Positions 18,445 through 26,820 of a DNA stretch of 64,000 bases are shown piece after piece. Position 1 is the first letter of the stretch. Every line of letters starts with the position of its first letter. A program made the translations under genes and the position numbers. Source of the stretch: UBA8437 sp963582065 (GTDB lineage Bacteria > Planctomycetota > Planctomycetia > Planctomycetales > Planctomycetaceae); contig CAUZRQ010000012.1 in NCBI GenBank assembly GCA_963582065.1, positions 13,780 to 77,779 of the forward strand, read 5' to 3'. The notes beneath the pieces were generated by a model. The model ran no database searches. It saw only the letters and a list, made by a program, of their open reading frames with translations, and had not been told where the DNA came from.

Positions 18445-19560
18445 ATGAAACGTGAACTTTTTGACGTCCCCATCGTCGTCACCGGCGGCCTGTCAATTCG
18501 TACGGTCGCGACCTGCCTGCTGGTCGCCCTGCTGGGCACTCTCGATTCCGCGGCATCCGCGGCCGAGCCCGTGCCCACCTACCGCTGGGAACCGGTAACG
18601 CTCAAAGCCCCGTTTGCCGCTCGTGACGGCGCCGGAGCACTCGTCTACAAGAAGCGGATGTGGTTGCTGGGCGGCTGGAACCCCGGCGACAAGGTGCACT
18701 TCCCGCTCATCTGCAACAACGAGGTCTGGAGTTCGCAGGACGGCCTGGTCTGGAAACTGGACAAGCCCAACACGTTTCTCGACCGGAAATTCGACACGTC
18801 CCGAGACTGGGAAGGTCGTCACACGGCAGGGTACGTGGTGTTCGGGGACAAGATGTGGATCATCGGCGGCGACGTGAACCAGGGTCACTACCAGAACGAC
18901 GTCTGGAACTCGACCGACGGCCGCACCTGGGTTCATGTCAACAAGGGGCGGGACGTCCCCTGGGGGCCGCGGGCACTGCATTACACCTTCGTGCTGGACG
19001 GCAAGATCTGGATCCTGGGCGGACAGACCATGCCCGCCTTCTCGAAAACCAATGACGACAAGGAACGGTTTTACCGCGACTGCTGGAACACGACCGACGG
19101 TGTTCGCTGGACCCGGGTTCGTCCACGAGAGCCGGCCTGGACGCCCCGCGGCATGATCGGGGGCAACGTGGTCTTCAAGAACCGTGTCTGGGTGCTGGGA
19201 GGCGGAACCTACGACACCCCGACGACGAAAACACGAGAATTCTACGATGACGTGTGGAGTTCCGCCGACGGTGTCCGCTGGAAGCGACACGTCGAGCACG
19301 CCGAGTGGGAGCCGAGACAGTACCACGATGTGGCAGTCTACGACGGGCGGATGTGGGTCATGGAGGGCTACACCAAGGGAGTCGGCAATCGCAAGGATGT
19401 CTGGCACTCGGATGACGGAGTGCACTGGCACGAAGTCCCAAAGACACCGTGGAAACCTCGTCACGCAGCCAGCGTGTTCGTGTTCAAGAACGCGCTGTGG
19501 ATGGTCATGGGCAACAACATGGAGCCCGATGTCTGGCGGCTGCGTCGCGCGGCTCGCTAG
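18445..19560 (+). CDS. Exported kelch-type beta-propeller protein
   Basis: ATG at 18445 with GAGAA upstream; 371 aa. The N-terminus is a signal peptide (MKRELFDVPIVVTGGLSIRT, then VATCLLVALLGTLDSAASAAEP). Repeating kelch blades follow, each with a GG pair and a W: MWLLGGWNPG, MWIIGGDVNQG, IWILGGQT and VWVLGGGT, each followed by DVW.S.DG..W. Such kelch propellers include NanM-type mutarotases, but this longer repeat style is also common in planctomycete surface proteins of unknown role. It lies 48 bp upstream of an SSS-family symporter on the same strand, so a role in presenting or modifying the imported solute is plausible but unproven. Confidence 0.85.
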   Translation: MKRELFDVPIVVTGGLSIRTVATCLLVALLGTLDSAASAAEPVPTYRWEPVTLKAPFAARDGAGALVYKKRMWLLGGWNPGDKVHFPLICNNEVWSSQDGLVWKLDKPNTFLDRKFDTSRDWEGRHTAGYVVFGDKMWIIGGDVNQGHYQNDVWNSTDGRTWVHVNKGRDVPWGPRALHYTFVLDGKIWILGGQTMPAFSKTNDDKERFYRDCWNTTDGVRWTRVRPREPAWTPRGMIGGNVVFKNRVWVLGGGTYDTPTTKTREFYDDVWSSADGVRWKRHVEHAEWEPRQYHDVAVYDGRMWVMEGYTKGVGNRKDVWHSDDGVHWHEVPKTPWKPRHAASVFVFKNALWMVMGNNMEPDVWRLRRAAR

Positions 19561-19608
19561 AGCAGAGCCATCCGCCCGGGACCATGGTCCAACCGAGGAA
19601 CGGTGCCG

Positions 19609-21354
19609 ATGACGGTTTTCGACTGGTGCCTGGTCATCGGCCTCAACGGCGCCATCATCGTCTACGGGCTTTTTCGGAGTCGCGAGACGAAGTCGAGCGC
19701 CGACTGGTTCCTGGCCGGGCGCAGCCTGCCCTGGTGGGTCGTGGGGTTTTCCCTGTGGGCCACCGCGATCGACTCGAGCGATCTCGTGGCCGATTCGGGT
19801 GGAACCTACTCGCTGGGCCTGCAGTACTTCGTCACCAACTGGGTCGGCACGGTGGTCGGCTGGGTGCTGGGGGCCCACTTCATCATTCTGCCGATGTACC
19901 GGGCCGGCATGTACACCAACGCCGAGTACCTCGAAGCCCGTTTCGGAACCGCGACCCGGATCATCAGCGTCTTCGTGCAGGTGCAGTACCGCACACTGGT
20001 GCTGGGGATCATTGCCACCACCATTTACCTGACACTGTCGGTGGTCTGCGGATGGGGACCACTGGCCACCTGGTCGGTCGTGGTCGGCATCGCGCTGCTG
20101 GCGACGCTCTACACGGCTCTGGGTGGGCTGAAGTCGGTGGCCATCACCGATGCCCTGCAGTCGGTCGTCATGATCATCGCCTCGATCGTGCTGTTCGTGA
20201 TCGTGTGGAACGAGGCCGAGGGACTCAGCGGAATCGCAAAACGGCTGGACCAGGACCAGCCGGGCCTGTCGGCCACGTTGCTGCACGTCGGTCACGACAA
20301 GGTGGTCACCGAAGATGTCAGCCAGCTGGAACCGCAGGCCATCCAGAGGCGGCTGCTGATCGGAGGTGAATACGACGAGGCCAGTCGGCAGATCGTGCGG
20401 ACGACTCCCGCGTGGCTGGCCTGCCTCTCGTTCTTCATCATCGGCCTGTCGTACTCGATCGTGAACCACACCCAATCGATGAGGATGTTCGGAGCCCGCA
20501 GCGAATGGGACCTGAAGATGTCGGTGGTGCTGGCCGGCGTGATCCTGATCGGAACGACGTTCACCAATCTGATGACCGGGGTGATGGGACGGGCGCTTTT
20601 TGCCACGTTGCCCCCCGACGTGGCCACCTATGGAACCAACGACGTGATCTACCCGCTGCTGGTCCGGGAACTGACCGGCCCGGGATTGATGGGACTGGTC
20701 GTGGCCGGCATCCTGGCGGCCTCGTTTTCGACCTACGACTCGATCGGCTCGACGCTCTCCTCGCTGCTGGTCCGCGACGTCTACGCGCGGCTGTTTGTCC
20801 GTGACCGCGATGACCGGCACTACCTCCAAGTGGGCCGCTGGCTGACGCCGGTGATCATCTTCGGGTCGTTCGCCTACGTGCCCTTCCTGCTCGAAAGCGG
20901 GATGCTGATGTTCTACATCGAGCTGGTCGGAGCCTTCGTGGCACCGCTGCTGACGATCTACCTGATGGGGACCTTCACGCGAGTGCATCGCCGGACCGGG
21001 GCCATCGGCCTGTTGGCCGGAGTGGCCTACGGCGTGTTGAGATTGCTGGCGCCGACGATCGCCGAGATCTTCGGGATCGCTGTCCTGCCACCGGTGATGG
21101 CCGACGGCCTGGCCGGATGGGTGTTCTGCGTGCTGGTGACCGGTGCGACCATGCTGGTCGGATCACTGGCGATGGGCTGGGAGCCGGCCGGGAAGCCGTT
21201 GCACGAGGAATCCAGCGGATGGTTGCGGTCCAGCCAGATCGAAGCTCGGGATTTCGGACTCGGGCAGCAGCCGGCCAAGGGCCCCTGGCCGGCCATGCTG
21301 GGCATCGGCGTGATCCTGGCCGGGGTCTTGTTGAGCTTCGTGGTGTTCTGGTAG
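19609..21354 (+). CDS. SSS-family sodium:solute symporter
   Basis: ATG at 19609 with GAGGAA upstream (a GTG two codons earlier is also possible). The 581-aa protein has the start typical of the family (LVIGLNGAIIVYGLFRSRETKSSADWFLAGRSL, then WWVVGFSLWATAIDSSDLVADSGG). It has about 13 hydrophobic helices, including TALGGLKSVAITDALQSVVM and AASFSTYDSIGSTLSSLLVRDVY, which carries the Ser/Thr-rich region of the second sodium site. The protein would import a sugar, sialic acid, amino acid or organic acid with sodium. It follows the kelch gene by 48 bp, probably in one transcript. Substrate is not readable from sequence. Confidence 0.9.
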   Translation: MTVFDWCLVIGLNGAIIVYGLFRSRETKSSADWFLAGRSLPWWVVGFSLWATAIDSSDLVADSGGTYSLGLQYFVTNWVGTVVGWVLGAHFIILPMYRAGMYTNAEYLEARFGTATRIISVFVQVQYRTLVLGIIATTIYLTLSVVCGWGPLATWSVVVGIALLATLYTALGGLKSVAITDALQSVVMIIASIVLFVIVWNEAEGLSGIAKRLDQDQPGLSATLLHVGHDKVVTEDVSQLEPQAIQRRLLIGGEYDEASRQIVRTTPAWLACLSFFIIGLSYSIVNHTQSMRMFGARSEWDLKMSVVLAGVILIGTTFTNLMTGVMGRALFATLPPDVATYGTNDVIYPLLVRELTGPGLMGLVVAGILAASFSTYDSIGSTLSSLLVRDVYARLFVRDRDDRHYLQVGRWLTPVIIFGSFAYVPFLLESGMLMFYIELVGAFVAPLLTIYLMGTFTRVHRRTGAIGLLAGVAYGVLRLLAPTIAEIFGIAVLPPVMADGLAGWVFCVLVTGATMLVGSLAMGWEPAGKPLHEESSGWLRSSQIEARDFGLGQQPAKGPWPAMLGIGVILAGVLLSFVVFW

Positions 21355-21375
21355 GGCGACCGGAAGACGAATCGC

Positions 21376-22575
21376 TCAGTTGACCACCACGCTCGATGGG
21401 TGGCCCATCTGTCGCAACCAGCGATAGTGCGCCCCCACGGCGCCCCACAGGGTCTCATGTGCCGAGTACCTCACGCCGAAGTCGCGACACGTCCCCTCCA
21501 TCAACTCGGAAATCGCCGGGTAGTTGACGTGACAGATCTGCGGGAACAGGTGATGCTCGATCTGGTGGTTTAGGCTCCCGGTGTACCAGGTCACCAGTCG
21601 ACTCCGCCGGGCAAAGTCCACGGTCGTTTCGACCTGGTGCACGGCCCACGCATTCTCCATTCGGCCCGTGCCATCGCGTGGCATCGGGAAGTCCGCTTCC
21701 TGGACACAGTGAGCCAACTGGAACACCACGCTGAGCATCAGGCCCTGGACGAACGATGCCGCGAAGAAGAACGACAGCACGACGTACCACGGGTGCAGCA
21801 GCAGCGGGACCACGAACGCCAGCGAGACAAACAGCAGTTTTCCGCAAACGAAAACGACCAGTTGCCAACCCCGCGGGCGGGGGAGTCGGGTCTTGCCGAT
21901 CCGTTCGGTGACAACGCCACGAATGTCGTCGAAGAACTGCCACTTGAACGTCACAAATCCATACAGCACCCACAGGTACATGTGCTGCAGCCGGTGAAAC
22001 GCGAACCGCTTCTGGTGAGGTGACAGCCGCCCCAGGGGGCTCAAATCAATGTCACCGTCGTGCCCGGTGATGTTGGTGAACGAGTGGTGGACCAGGTTGT
22101 GCGTTCTCTTCCAGATGTAAGAGCTGCCCCCCAGCAGATCCAGGGCCATCGCCATCAGGTTGTTGACCCACTTGCGATTCGAGTAGGCCGCGTGGCCGCC
22201 GTCGTGCTGGATGTTGAAGCCGACACCGGCCATTGCCAATCCGAGAGACGTCGACAGCAGCAGCGCCTGCCACCAGGTGGTGGCCCAGACGACCAGCAAC
22301 ACGTAGGAGACAATCACCCAGAGGGCAATGGCCGCGGTCTTAACGTACATTTCCGCACAGTCTCGTCGCCGCTGACCCGTGCTGCTGAAAAACTCGTCAA
22401 CGCGTTCCCGAAGCACGACCAGGAACTCATCACCCCCGGCAAACTTCACCTGGATGTCGTCGGAGATGTACTGAGCGGCTTCGGTGAGATGGTCGCCGGT
22501 CGACAACGCCGGGACGGCCCCCGCCTGGGCGTCTTCGAGCAATCCCGTCGATGTGCGCTGGCGGTCGTCGGTCAT
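21376..22575 (-). CDS. Membrane fatty-acid desaturase
   Basis: ATG at 22575, with GGAAGG upstream, is preferred to the longer frame; 399 aa. The three histidine boxes of membrane di-iron desaturases are intact: HDGGH (residues 124-128), HNLVHH (159-164) and HQIEHH (337-342). The last has the Q-I-E-H-H form of front-end/acyl-lipid desaturases, though no cytochrome b5 domain is fused. Hydrophobic pairs lie at about 78-118 and 235-280. The enzyme introduces a double bond into acyl chains at the inner membrane, using an external electron donor. Its stop is 21 bp from the symporter stop (convergent). Confidence 0.9.
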   Translation of the reverse strand: MTDDRQRTSTGLLEDAQAGAVPALSTGDHLTEAAQYISDDIQVKFAGGDEFLVVLRERVDEFFSSTGQRRRDCAEMYVKTAAIALWVIVSYVLLVVWATTWWQALLLSTSLGLAMAGVGFNIQHDGGHAAYSNRKWVNNLMAMALDLLGGSSYIWKRTHNLVHHSFTNITGHDGDIDLSPLGRLSPHQKRFAFHRLQHMYLWVLYGFVTFKWQFFDDIRGVVTERIGKTRLPRPRGWQLVVFVCGKLLFVSLAFVVPLLLHPWYVVLSFFFAASFVQGLMLSVVFQLAHCVQEADFPMPRDGTGRMENAWAVHQVETTVDFARRSRLVTWYTGSLNHQIEHHLFPQICHVNYPAISELMEGTCRDFGVRYSAHETLWGAVGAHYRWLRQMGHPSSVVVN

Positions 22576-22867
22576 CGCAGACCTTCCAGCGCCAGGAGCA
22601 GGCTCTTCGCCCGCGTGCCCGAGAACGCCACGACCGAATCGTCGTCTTGGATCATCTCGATCGGCTTCTGACAGCAAGAGCGACGAAACAGCATGAAGCG
22701 GTTGGCCTACCCGTTACGCCGACGAGACACGAAGACGAGTGCCTATCGTGACCACTGCGGAGCCGCCTTTCAAGCGGTTGGGGATGAGGCAGACTCGTGA
22801 CGTCAGAGCCAAACCGTGGTCCGGGACGTCGAGCCTCGTGAGATGGAGATGAGGAACGGCAGGACAC

Positions 22868-25348
22868 CTAGTCGCTGAAATCGACCTCGACGGAAATCTC
22901 GGCAATCACCGGCAGGTGGCCGGAATCGAGGATCTTCAGCAGCCGCGGCTCCAGCGGCGTGACGCCACTGGAGCGATCCAGGCGAGGCATCACGAATTTC
23001 TGCCGGGCCAGAGCACGGACCAGAAGCCGGTGACGGCCCGTGAGCTTCGCCGTACCGGTCCGGGTGATCTGAAGCTCGATCCGGCCCGAGCGGCTGGTCG
23101 TCATCGGCTCGGCCTTCAACTGCCCGTCCAGGGATCGCGGGAACCGCACGTCCAACTGCGTCGATTCGATGAGTTTCGCCGAACGCGACAATTGCACGGG
23201 CAGCCGAAACCCGCTGCCCATCTTCACCGAAAGCGGTTCGTCGTTCACCCGACCCAGTGTCAACAAGCCGCCTTCGACCGTGATCGCCACGCTGGTGTTG
23301 CCGTTCATCTTGCTCAACAGGTACCGCGTCCGCCCCCGCGGATCCTTGACGCGGGCGACTGCGACCATCGCCACCCGGTAGGCATCGAGCGTTTCTGCCA
23401 ACTGGGGGACAAAGCAGGGGACGAAGACCTCGTTGGCACCGCGGGGCAGGATGACATCGGGTGCCAGCAGTCCCTGGCGGAACTTGGCCGGCTGGGTGCC
23501 GTCGAGACAGATCAGCACGTCGCCCTGGAAGCCCTCGAGACGTTCGACCCGGATCGGCGCCGGATGCGTCGAACCGCGGTGGACGGTCCGCTCGTCGGAT
23601 TCGACCGGCCGAATCGTCGTTCGCGGTTTCATCGTCGTGGTCAGCAGGATGCCCGGGACCAGGTCGACGGCGGGGTCCCGGGGGGCCTTGTTGACGCCGG
23701 CCGGTGCCAGCACCGGCATCACGACGTCCTGTTGAGCCACCCGTGCCCGTGACATGATGCGGACCAGCCCCGACAGTGTCGCGGCATCGGCGGCAGCCTG
23801 GAACTTCAGCTTCGTCTCGGACTTGCCCTTGGAGATCTCTTGTCCGGCCGTCACCGTCACTCCCTCGGGAAGTCCCTCGACCTCAAGAGCAATCGGCCCG
23901 TCGAAGCCGCCCGACCGCGTCACCTTGACCGGCAGCTCGACCGCCGCGCCCAACTGCAGCTTGACCTGCTGCGGGCTGGTCACCGAAAAGCCCGGCCGGT
24001 CATCGGCCACGACCAGCCGGTAGACGCGGTGACCGCGAGCCGATCGTCCAGCCAGGTCGCGGATCCGCAGGGTGTAGAGGCCCGCCGCGGGCAGCGACAC
24101 CGCCAGGTGGGCGTCGGTTGTTCCCGAAACGTCGTCGGCAGTGGCGACCGTCTTCTTGTCCGGGCCGACCAGGGCCAGCGAGATGTCGAGGGCACTGCCG
24201 AGCCGTGCCGAGAACACCTCGATCCGAAGCCGGCGTCCCTTCTCCCCGGTGAACTGCCAGCTGTCGACCTGGTCGGGCGTCTCCAGCTCGCCGGTGACAG
24301 CATGGGGGATCCCGGGAAGCCGAACGGGCCCACCCGTCGAACCACCTCGCAACTGGACCTCGGTTGATTCGACGGTGTCACCGACGGGCACCCGGTGCGG
24401 AAGCCCCTCGAGCCCCAGCGGGACCGTCGCGGCCGCATCGCCGGCGACGGCCAGTGCACGCGAAACGGTCCGTGTGGTCCCGTGGCCTCCGGCGATCCGG
24501 ACGATCACATCGTGACGGGTTCCACGCTGGACGGCAGCCGGCAGCGTGGCCAGCACACGGCCGCCGTCACGCACCTGCAGGCGATAGAGGTAGGAACGAT
24601 GGCCGCGGAAATCCAGTTCTCTCACCGCGACGCTGTAGCGTTGTGCCTTCTGAACGCTGAACGTCAACGACAGGTCGTGGCCGGTCGTGTCGGCACGATG
24701 GACCAGCAGTTTCCCCTCCGAGTCACGGACCTCCAGCACACCACGGAAGTTCGAGCCGATGCGGCGGGCCCACAGCGTGCAGGTCACCGCGCCCGACCGG
24801 GTGGCGGTGAACAGATAACGATCAATTTCCTCGTTGCGGCGCAGTCGTCCGGCAACCATCGCCGGGAGCGTCTCGAGCCGGATCGGCCGGCTGCGATCCG
24901 GCGGCTCGATCACCTCGGGCCGCTTGATGACAAAGAAGACACCGACCCGGCTGGCTCCGTTGGCGTTGGCCACCTGCCAGTAGACCGGTCCCGTGGGAAA
25001 ATCGCCGGGAACCGTGATCCGCGCCCGTTGCTCACGCGGCAGGGGCGGCGGGCTATAGGCCTTGGGGCCGACGACGAAGGGCGGCTCGGGAACCAGCAGC
25101 GGCCCGGGCCGATCAACCGTCTCGAGAGTGACCCGGGAGTCATGAACGATGACCTGCAGATCGGGTGTCCAGTCGCTGCCGGCGATCGTGACGTCGGTCG
25201 TCCGGCCCGCAACGACGACGGGCGGATACAGGTAACCGAGCCCCGGGTCGGGGGATTTCTGCGCCGCGACGGCTGACGGCCAAACGACCGAAAACAGCAT
25301 CGCGATCGCGACCAGCGATCCGGCCTGCCGTGGTGTGGTGATGCTCAA
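22868..25348 (-). CDS. Exported PPC-domain (pre-peptidase C-terminal) protein of the DUF1501 operon
   Basis: 826 aa with a signal peptide (MSITTPRQAGSLVAIAMLFS, cut near AVAAQK). The frequent opening of this class, GYLYPPVVVAGRTTDVTIAG, follows, and then two PPC-like beta-sandwiches. One is near WARRIGSNFRGVLEVRDSEG; the second near WQFTGEKGRRLRIEVFSARLG with a following LYTLRIRDL. The C-terminal half is beta-rich and Ig-like (LEVEGLPEGVTVTAG...). No enzymatic motif was seen. It starts 23 bp after the stop of the DUF1501 gene on the same strand and is the last gene of that operon. The arrangement DUF1549/1553 - DUF1501 - PPC is a recurrent planctomycete operon of unknown but extracytoplasmic function. 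Confidence 0.85.
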   Translation of the reverse strand: MSITTPRQAGSLVAIAMLFSVVWPSAVAAQKSPDPGLGYLYPPVVVAGRTTDVTIAGSDWTPDLQVIVHDSRVTLETVDRPGPLLVPEPPFVVGPKAYSPPPLPREQRARITVPGDFPTGPVYWQVANANGASRVGVFFVIKRPEVIEPPDRSRPIRLETLPAMVAGRLRRNEEIDRYLFTATRSGAVTCTLWARRIGSNFRGVLEVRDSEGKLLVHRADTTGHDLSLTFSVQKAQRYSVAVRELDFRGHRSYLYRLQVRDGGRVLATLPAAVQRGTRHDVIVRIAGGHGTTRTVSRALAVAGDAAATVPLGLEGLPHRVPVGDTVESTEVQLRGGSTGGPVRLPGIPHAVTGELETPDQVDSWQFTGEKGRRLRIEVFSARLGSALDISLALVGPDKKTVATADDVSGTTDAHLAVSLPAAGLYTLRIRDLAGRSARGHRVYRLVVADDRPGFSVTSPQQVKLQLGAAVELPVKVTRSGGFDGPIALEVEGLPEGVTVTAGQEISKGKSETKLKFQAAADAATLSGLVRIMSRARVAQQDVVMPVLAPAGVNKAPRDPAVDLVPGILLTTTMKPRTTIRPVESDERTVHRGSTHPAPIRVERLEGFQGDVLICLDGTQPAKFRQGLLAPDVILPRGANEVFVPCFVPQLAETLDAYRVAMVAVARVKDPRGRTRYLLSKMNGNTSVAITVEGGLLTLGRVNDEPLSVKMGSGFRLPVQLSRSAKLIESTQLDVRFPRSLDGQLKAEPMTTSRSGRIELQITRTGTAKLTGRHRLLVRALARQKFVMPRLDRSSGVTPLEPRLLKILDSGHLPVIAEISVEVDFSD

Positions 25349-25371
25349 CGTGTCCCCCGGGCCGTCGTCGG

Positions 25372-26718
25372 TCAGACCAGCTCGTCGAGGAAGCGGCCGT
25401 CCTTGACCAGGGGAACGGGACGACCCAGCGGCGTACGGTAGATCCGCTCGGAATCGATGCCCATCAGGTTCAGGATGGTCCTGAGCAGGTCATCCACACC
25501 CACGGGATCACTGACAGGGAAGGAGGCGTGTTTGTCGGTGGTCCCGATGATCCGTCCGGGCCGAATCCCGCCACCGGCAAACAGCACGCTCTGGGCCTGG
25601 GACCAGTGATCACGTCCGGCTCGCCCGTTGATCCGCGGGGTCCGACCCATCTCACCCATCATCACCACCAGCGTGCTGTCCAGCAGCCCGCGTTCCTCGA
25701 GATCGGTGACCAGGGCGCTGAAGGCCCGGTCGGCGTGAGGAAACAGGTCCTTTTCCTGGCTGGGGAAACAGTCGAAGTGAGTGTCCCAGCTGCCGTGGTC
25801 GATTCCGACGAACCGGCAGCCGGCTTCCACCAGGCGGCGGGCCAGCAGCGAACACTGCCCCAGCGACGTGTAGCCGTAACGCTGTTTCATCGTTTCGTTC
25901 TCGAGCCGAATGTCGAAGGCCCGGCGGGCTTTCGGCGAGGCGATCAGGTCGTAGGCCTTCTGGTAATAGGTCGACATCACCCCGGCCCGGCCGGGAAGCG
26001 GGCCACGCCCGTGGAGTTGTTCGAAGCGATCCAGCAGGCGGCGGCGGCGGTCCAGTCGCTTGCTGGGCCGTCCCGAGGACACCCGCAGGTCCTTGACCTG
26101 GAAGTCCGGCTGCACCGGATCGGACTCGATCACGAAGGGAGCGAACTCGGCTCCGAAGAACCCCGGACCACCTGCTCCCATCGGGTTGGGCAGGTTGATG
26201 TAGGGAGGCAGCGAGGAGTCGCGACCGACCTCGCGGGCGACCATCGAACCAATCGACGGGTAGAGGTCGTTGGTGGGAACACGGAGGTTCCCGTCGGAAA
26301 AGGGCGCCTTGCGGCCGGTCATCACGTAGTGGTAGCCGGTCGAGTGCCCGTTGTCCTTGTGGCTGTGCGTCCGCAGCACGGTGAACTTCTCGGCGATCTG
26401 CGCACACAGCGGCTGGTGCTCGCCAAAAAACGTCCCGGCGACCGAGGTGGGAATCTGCCGGTATGGTCCGCGGATTTCCCGCGGAGCCTCGGGCTTGAGG
26501 TCCCACATGTCGATCGTGCTCGGACCGCCCTCCAGGAACAGCATGATGCACGACGTGGCGGTCGGCTTCCGCGGCAATGCCGCCTCGGCCTGCAACCTCA
26601 ACAGCCCCGGCAGCGTGAGACCGCCCAGCAGCCCGGTCCCCCCCAGCTTGAGGGAATCGCGTCGCGAGAGACCGTCACAGAATTGCCCGCGGCCGTGTCC
26701 GAAATTCCAGCTCAACAT
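25372..26718 (-). CDS. DUF1501 (sulfatase-like fold) Tat-exported protein
   Basis: 448 aa. Twin-arginine signal LSRRDSLKLGGTGLLGGLTL lies at about residues 18-37. Hallmarks of DUF1501 follow: CIMLFLEGGPSTIDMWDLKPEAP, THSHKDNGHSTGYHYVMTG, GIDHGSWDTHFDCFPSQEKD and VVMMGEMGRTPRIN. The fold is alkaline-phosphatase/sulfatase-like, but DUF1501 proteins have no established reaction. It lies in an operon between the DUF1549/DUF1553 gene (102 bp upstream) and the PPC gene (23 bp downstream). Confidence 0.92.
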   Translation of the reverse strand: MLSWNFGHGRGQFCDGLSRRDSLKLGGTGLLGGLTLPGLLRLQAEAALPRKPTATSCIMLFLEGGPSTIDMWDLKPEAPREIRGPYRQIPTSVAGTFFGEHQPLCAQIAEKFTVLRTHSHKDNGHSTGYHYVMTGRKAPFSDGNLRVPTNDLYPSIGSMVAREVGRDSSLPPYINLPNPMGAGGPGFFGAEFAPFVIESDPVQPDFQVKDLRVSSGRPSKRLDRRRRLLDRFEQLHGRGPLPGRAGVMSTYYQKAYDLIASPKARRAFDIRLENETMKQRYGYTSLGQCSLLARRLVEAGCRFVGIDHGSWDTHFDCFPSQEKDLFPHADRAFSALVTDLEERGLLDSTLVVMMGEMGRTPRINGRAGRDHWSQAQSVLFAGGGIRPGRIIGTTDKHASFPVSDPVGVDDLLRTILNLMGIDSERIYRTPLGRPVPLVKDGRFLDELV

Positions 26719-26820
26719 GGTCGGTTCCCTGCTGCGATGGCCGAACGTTGTGGCCAGCCCGGTAATTGTATCGAGAAACGGTCGAGGTGTCCTTGAGTTT
26801 CCGGCTGTGGTATTCGAGGC

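Noticed and set aside
18493..20988. An 831-codon minus-strand frame over the kelch and symporter genes
   Set aside because: High GC opens antisense frames; the product is His/Arg/Asp-rich with no domain, while the plus-strand kelch and SSS genes have clear motifs, signal peptides and ribosome sites.
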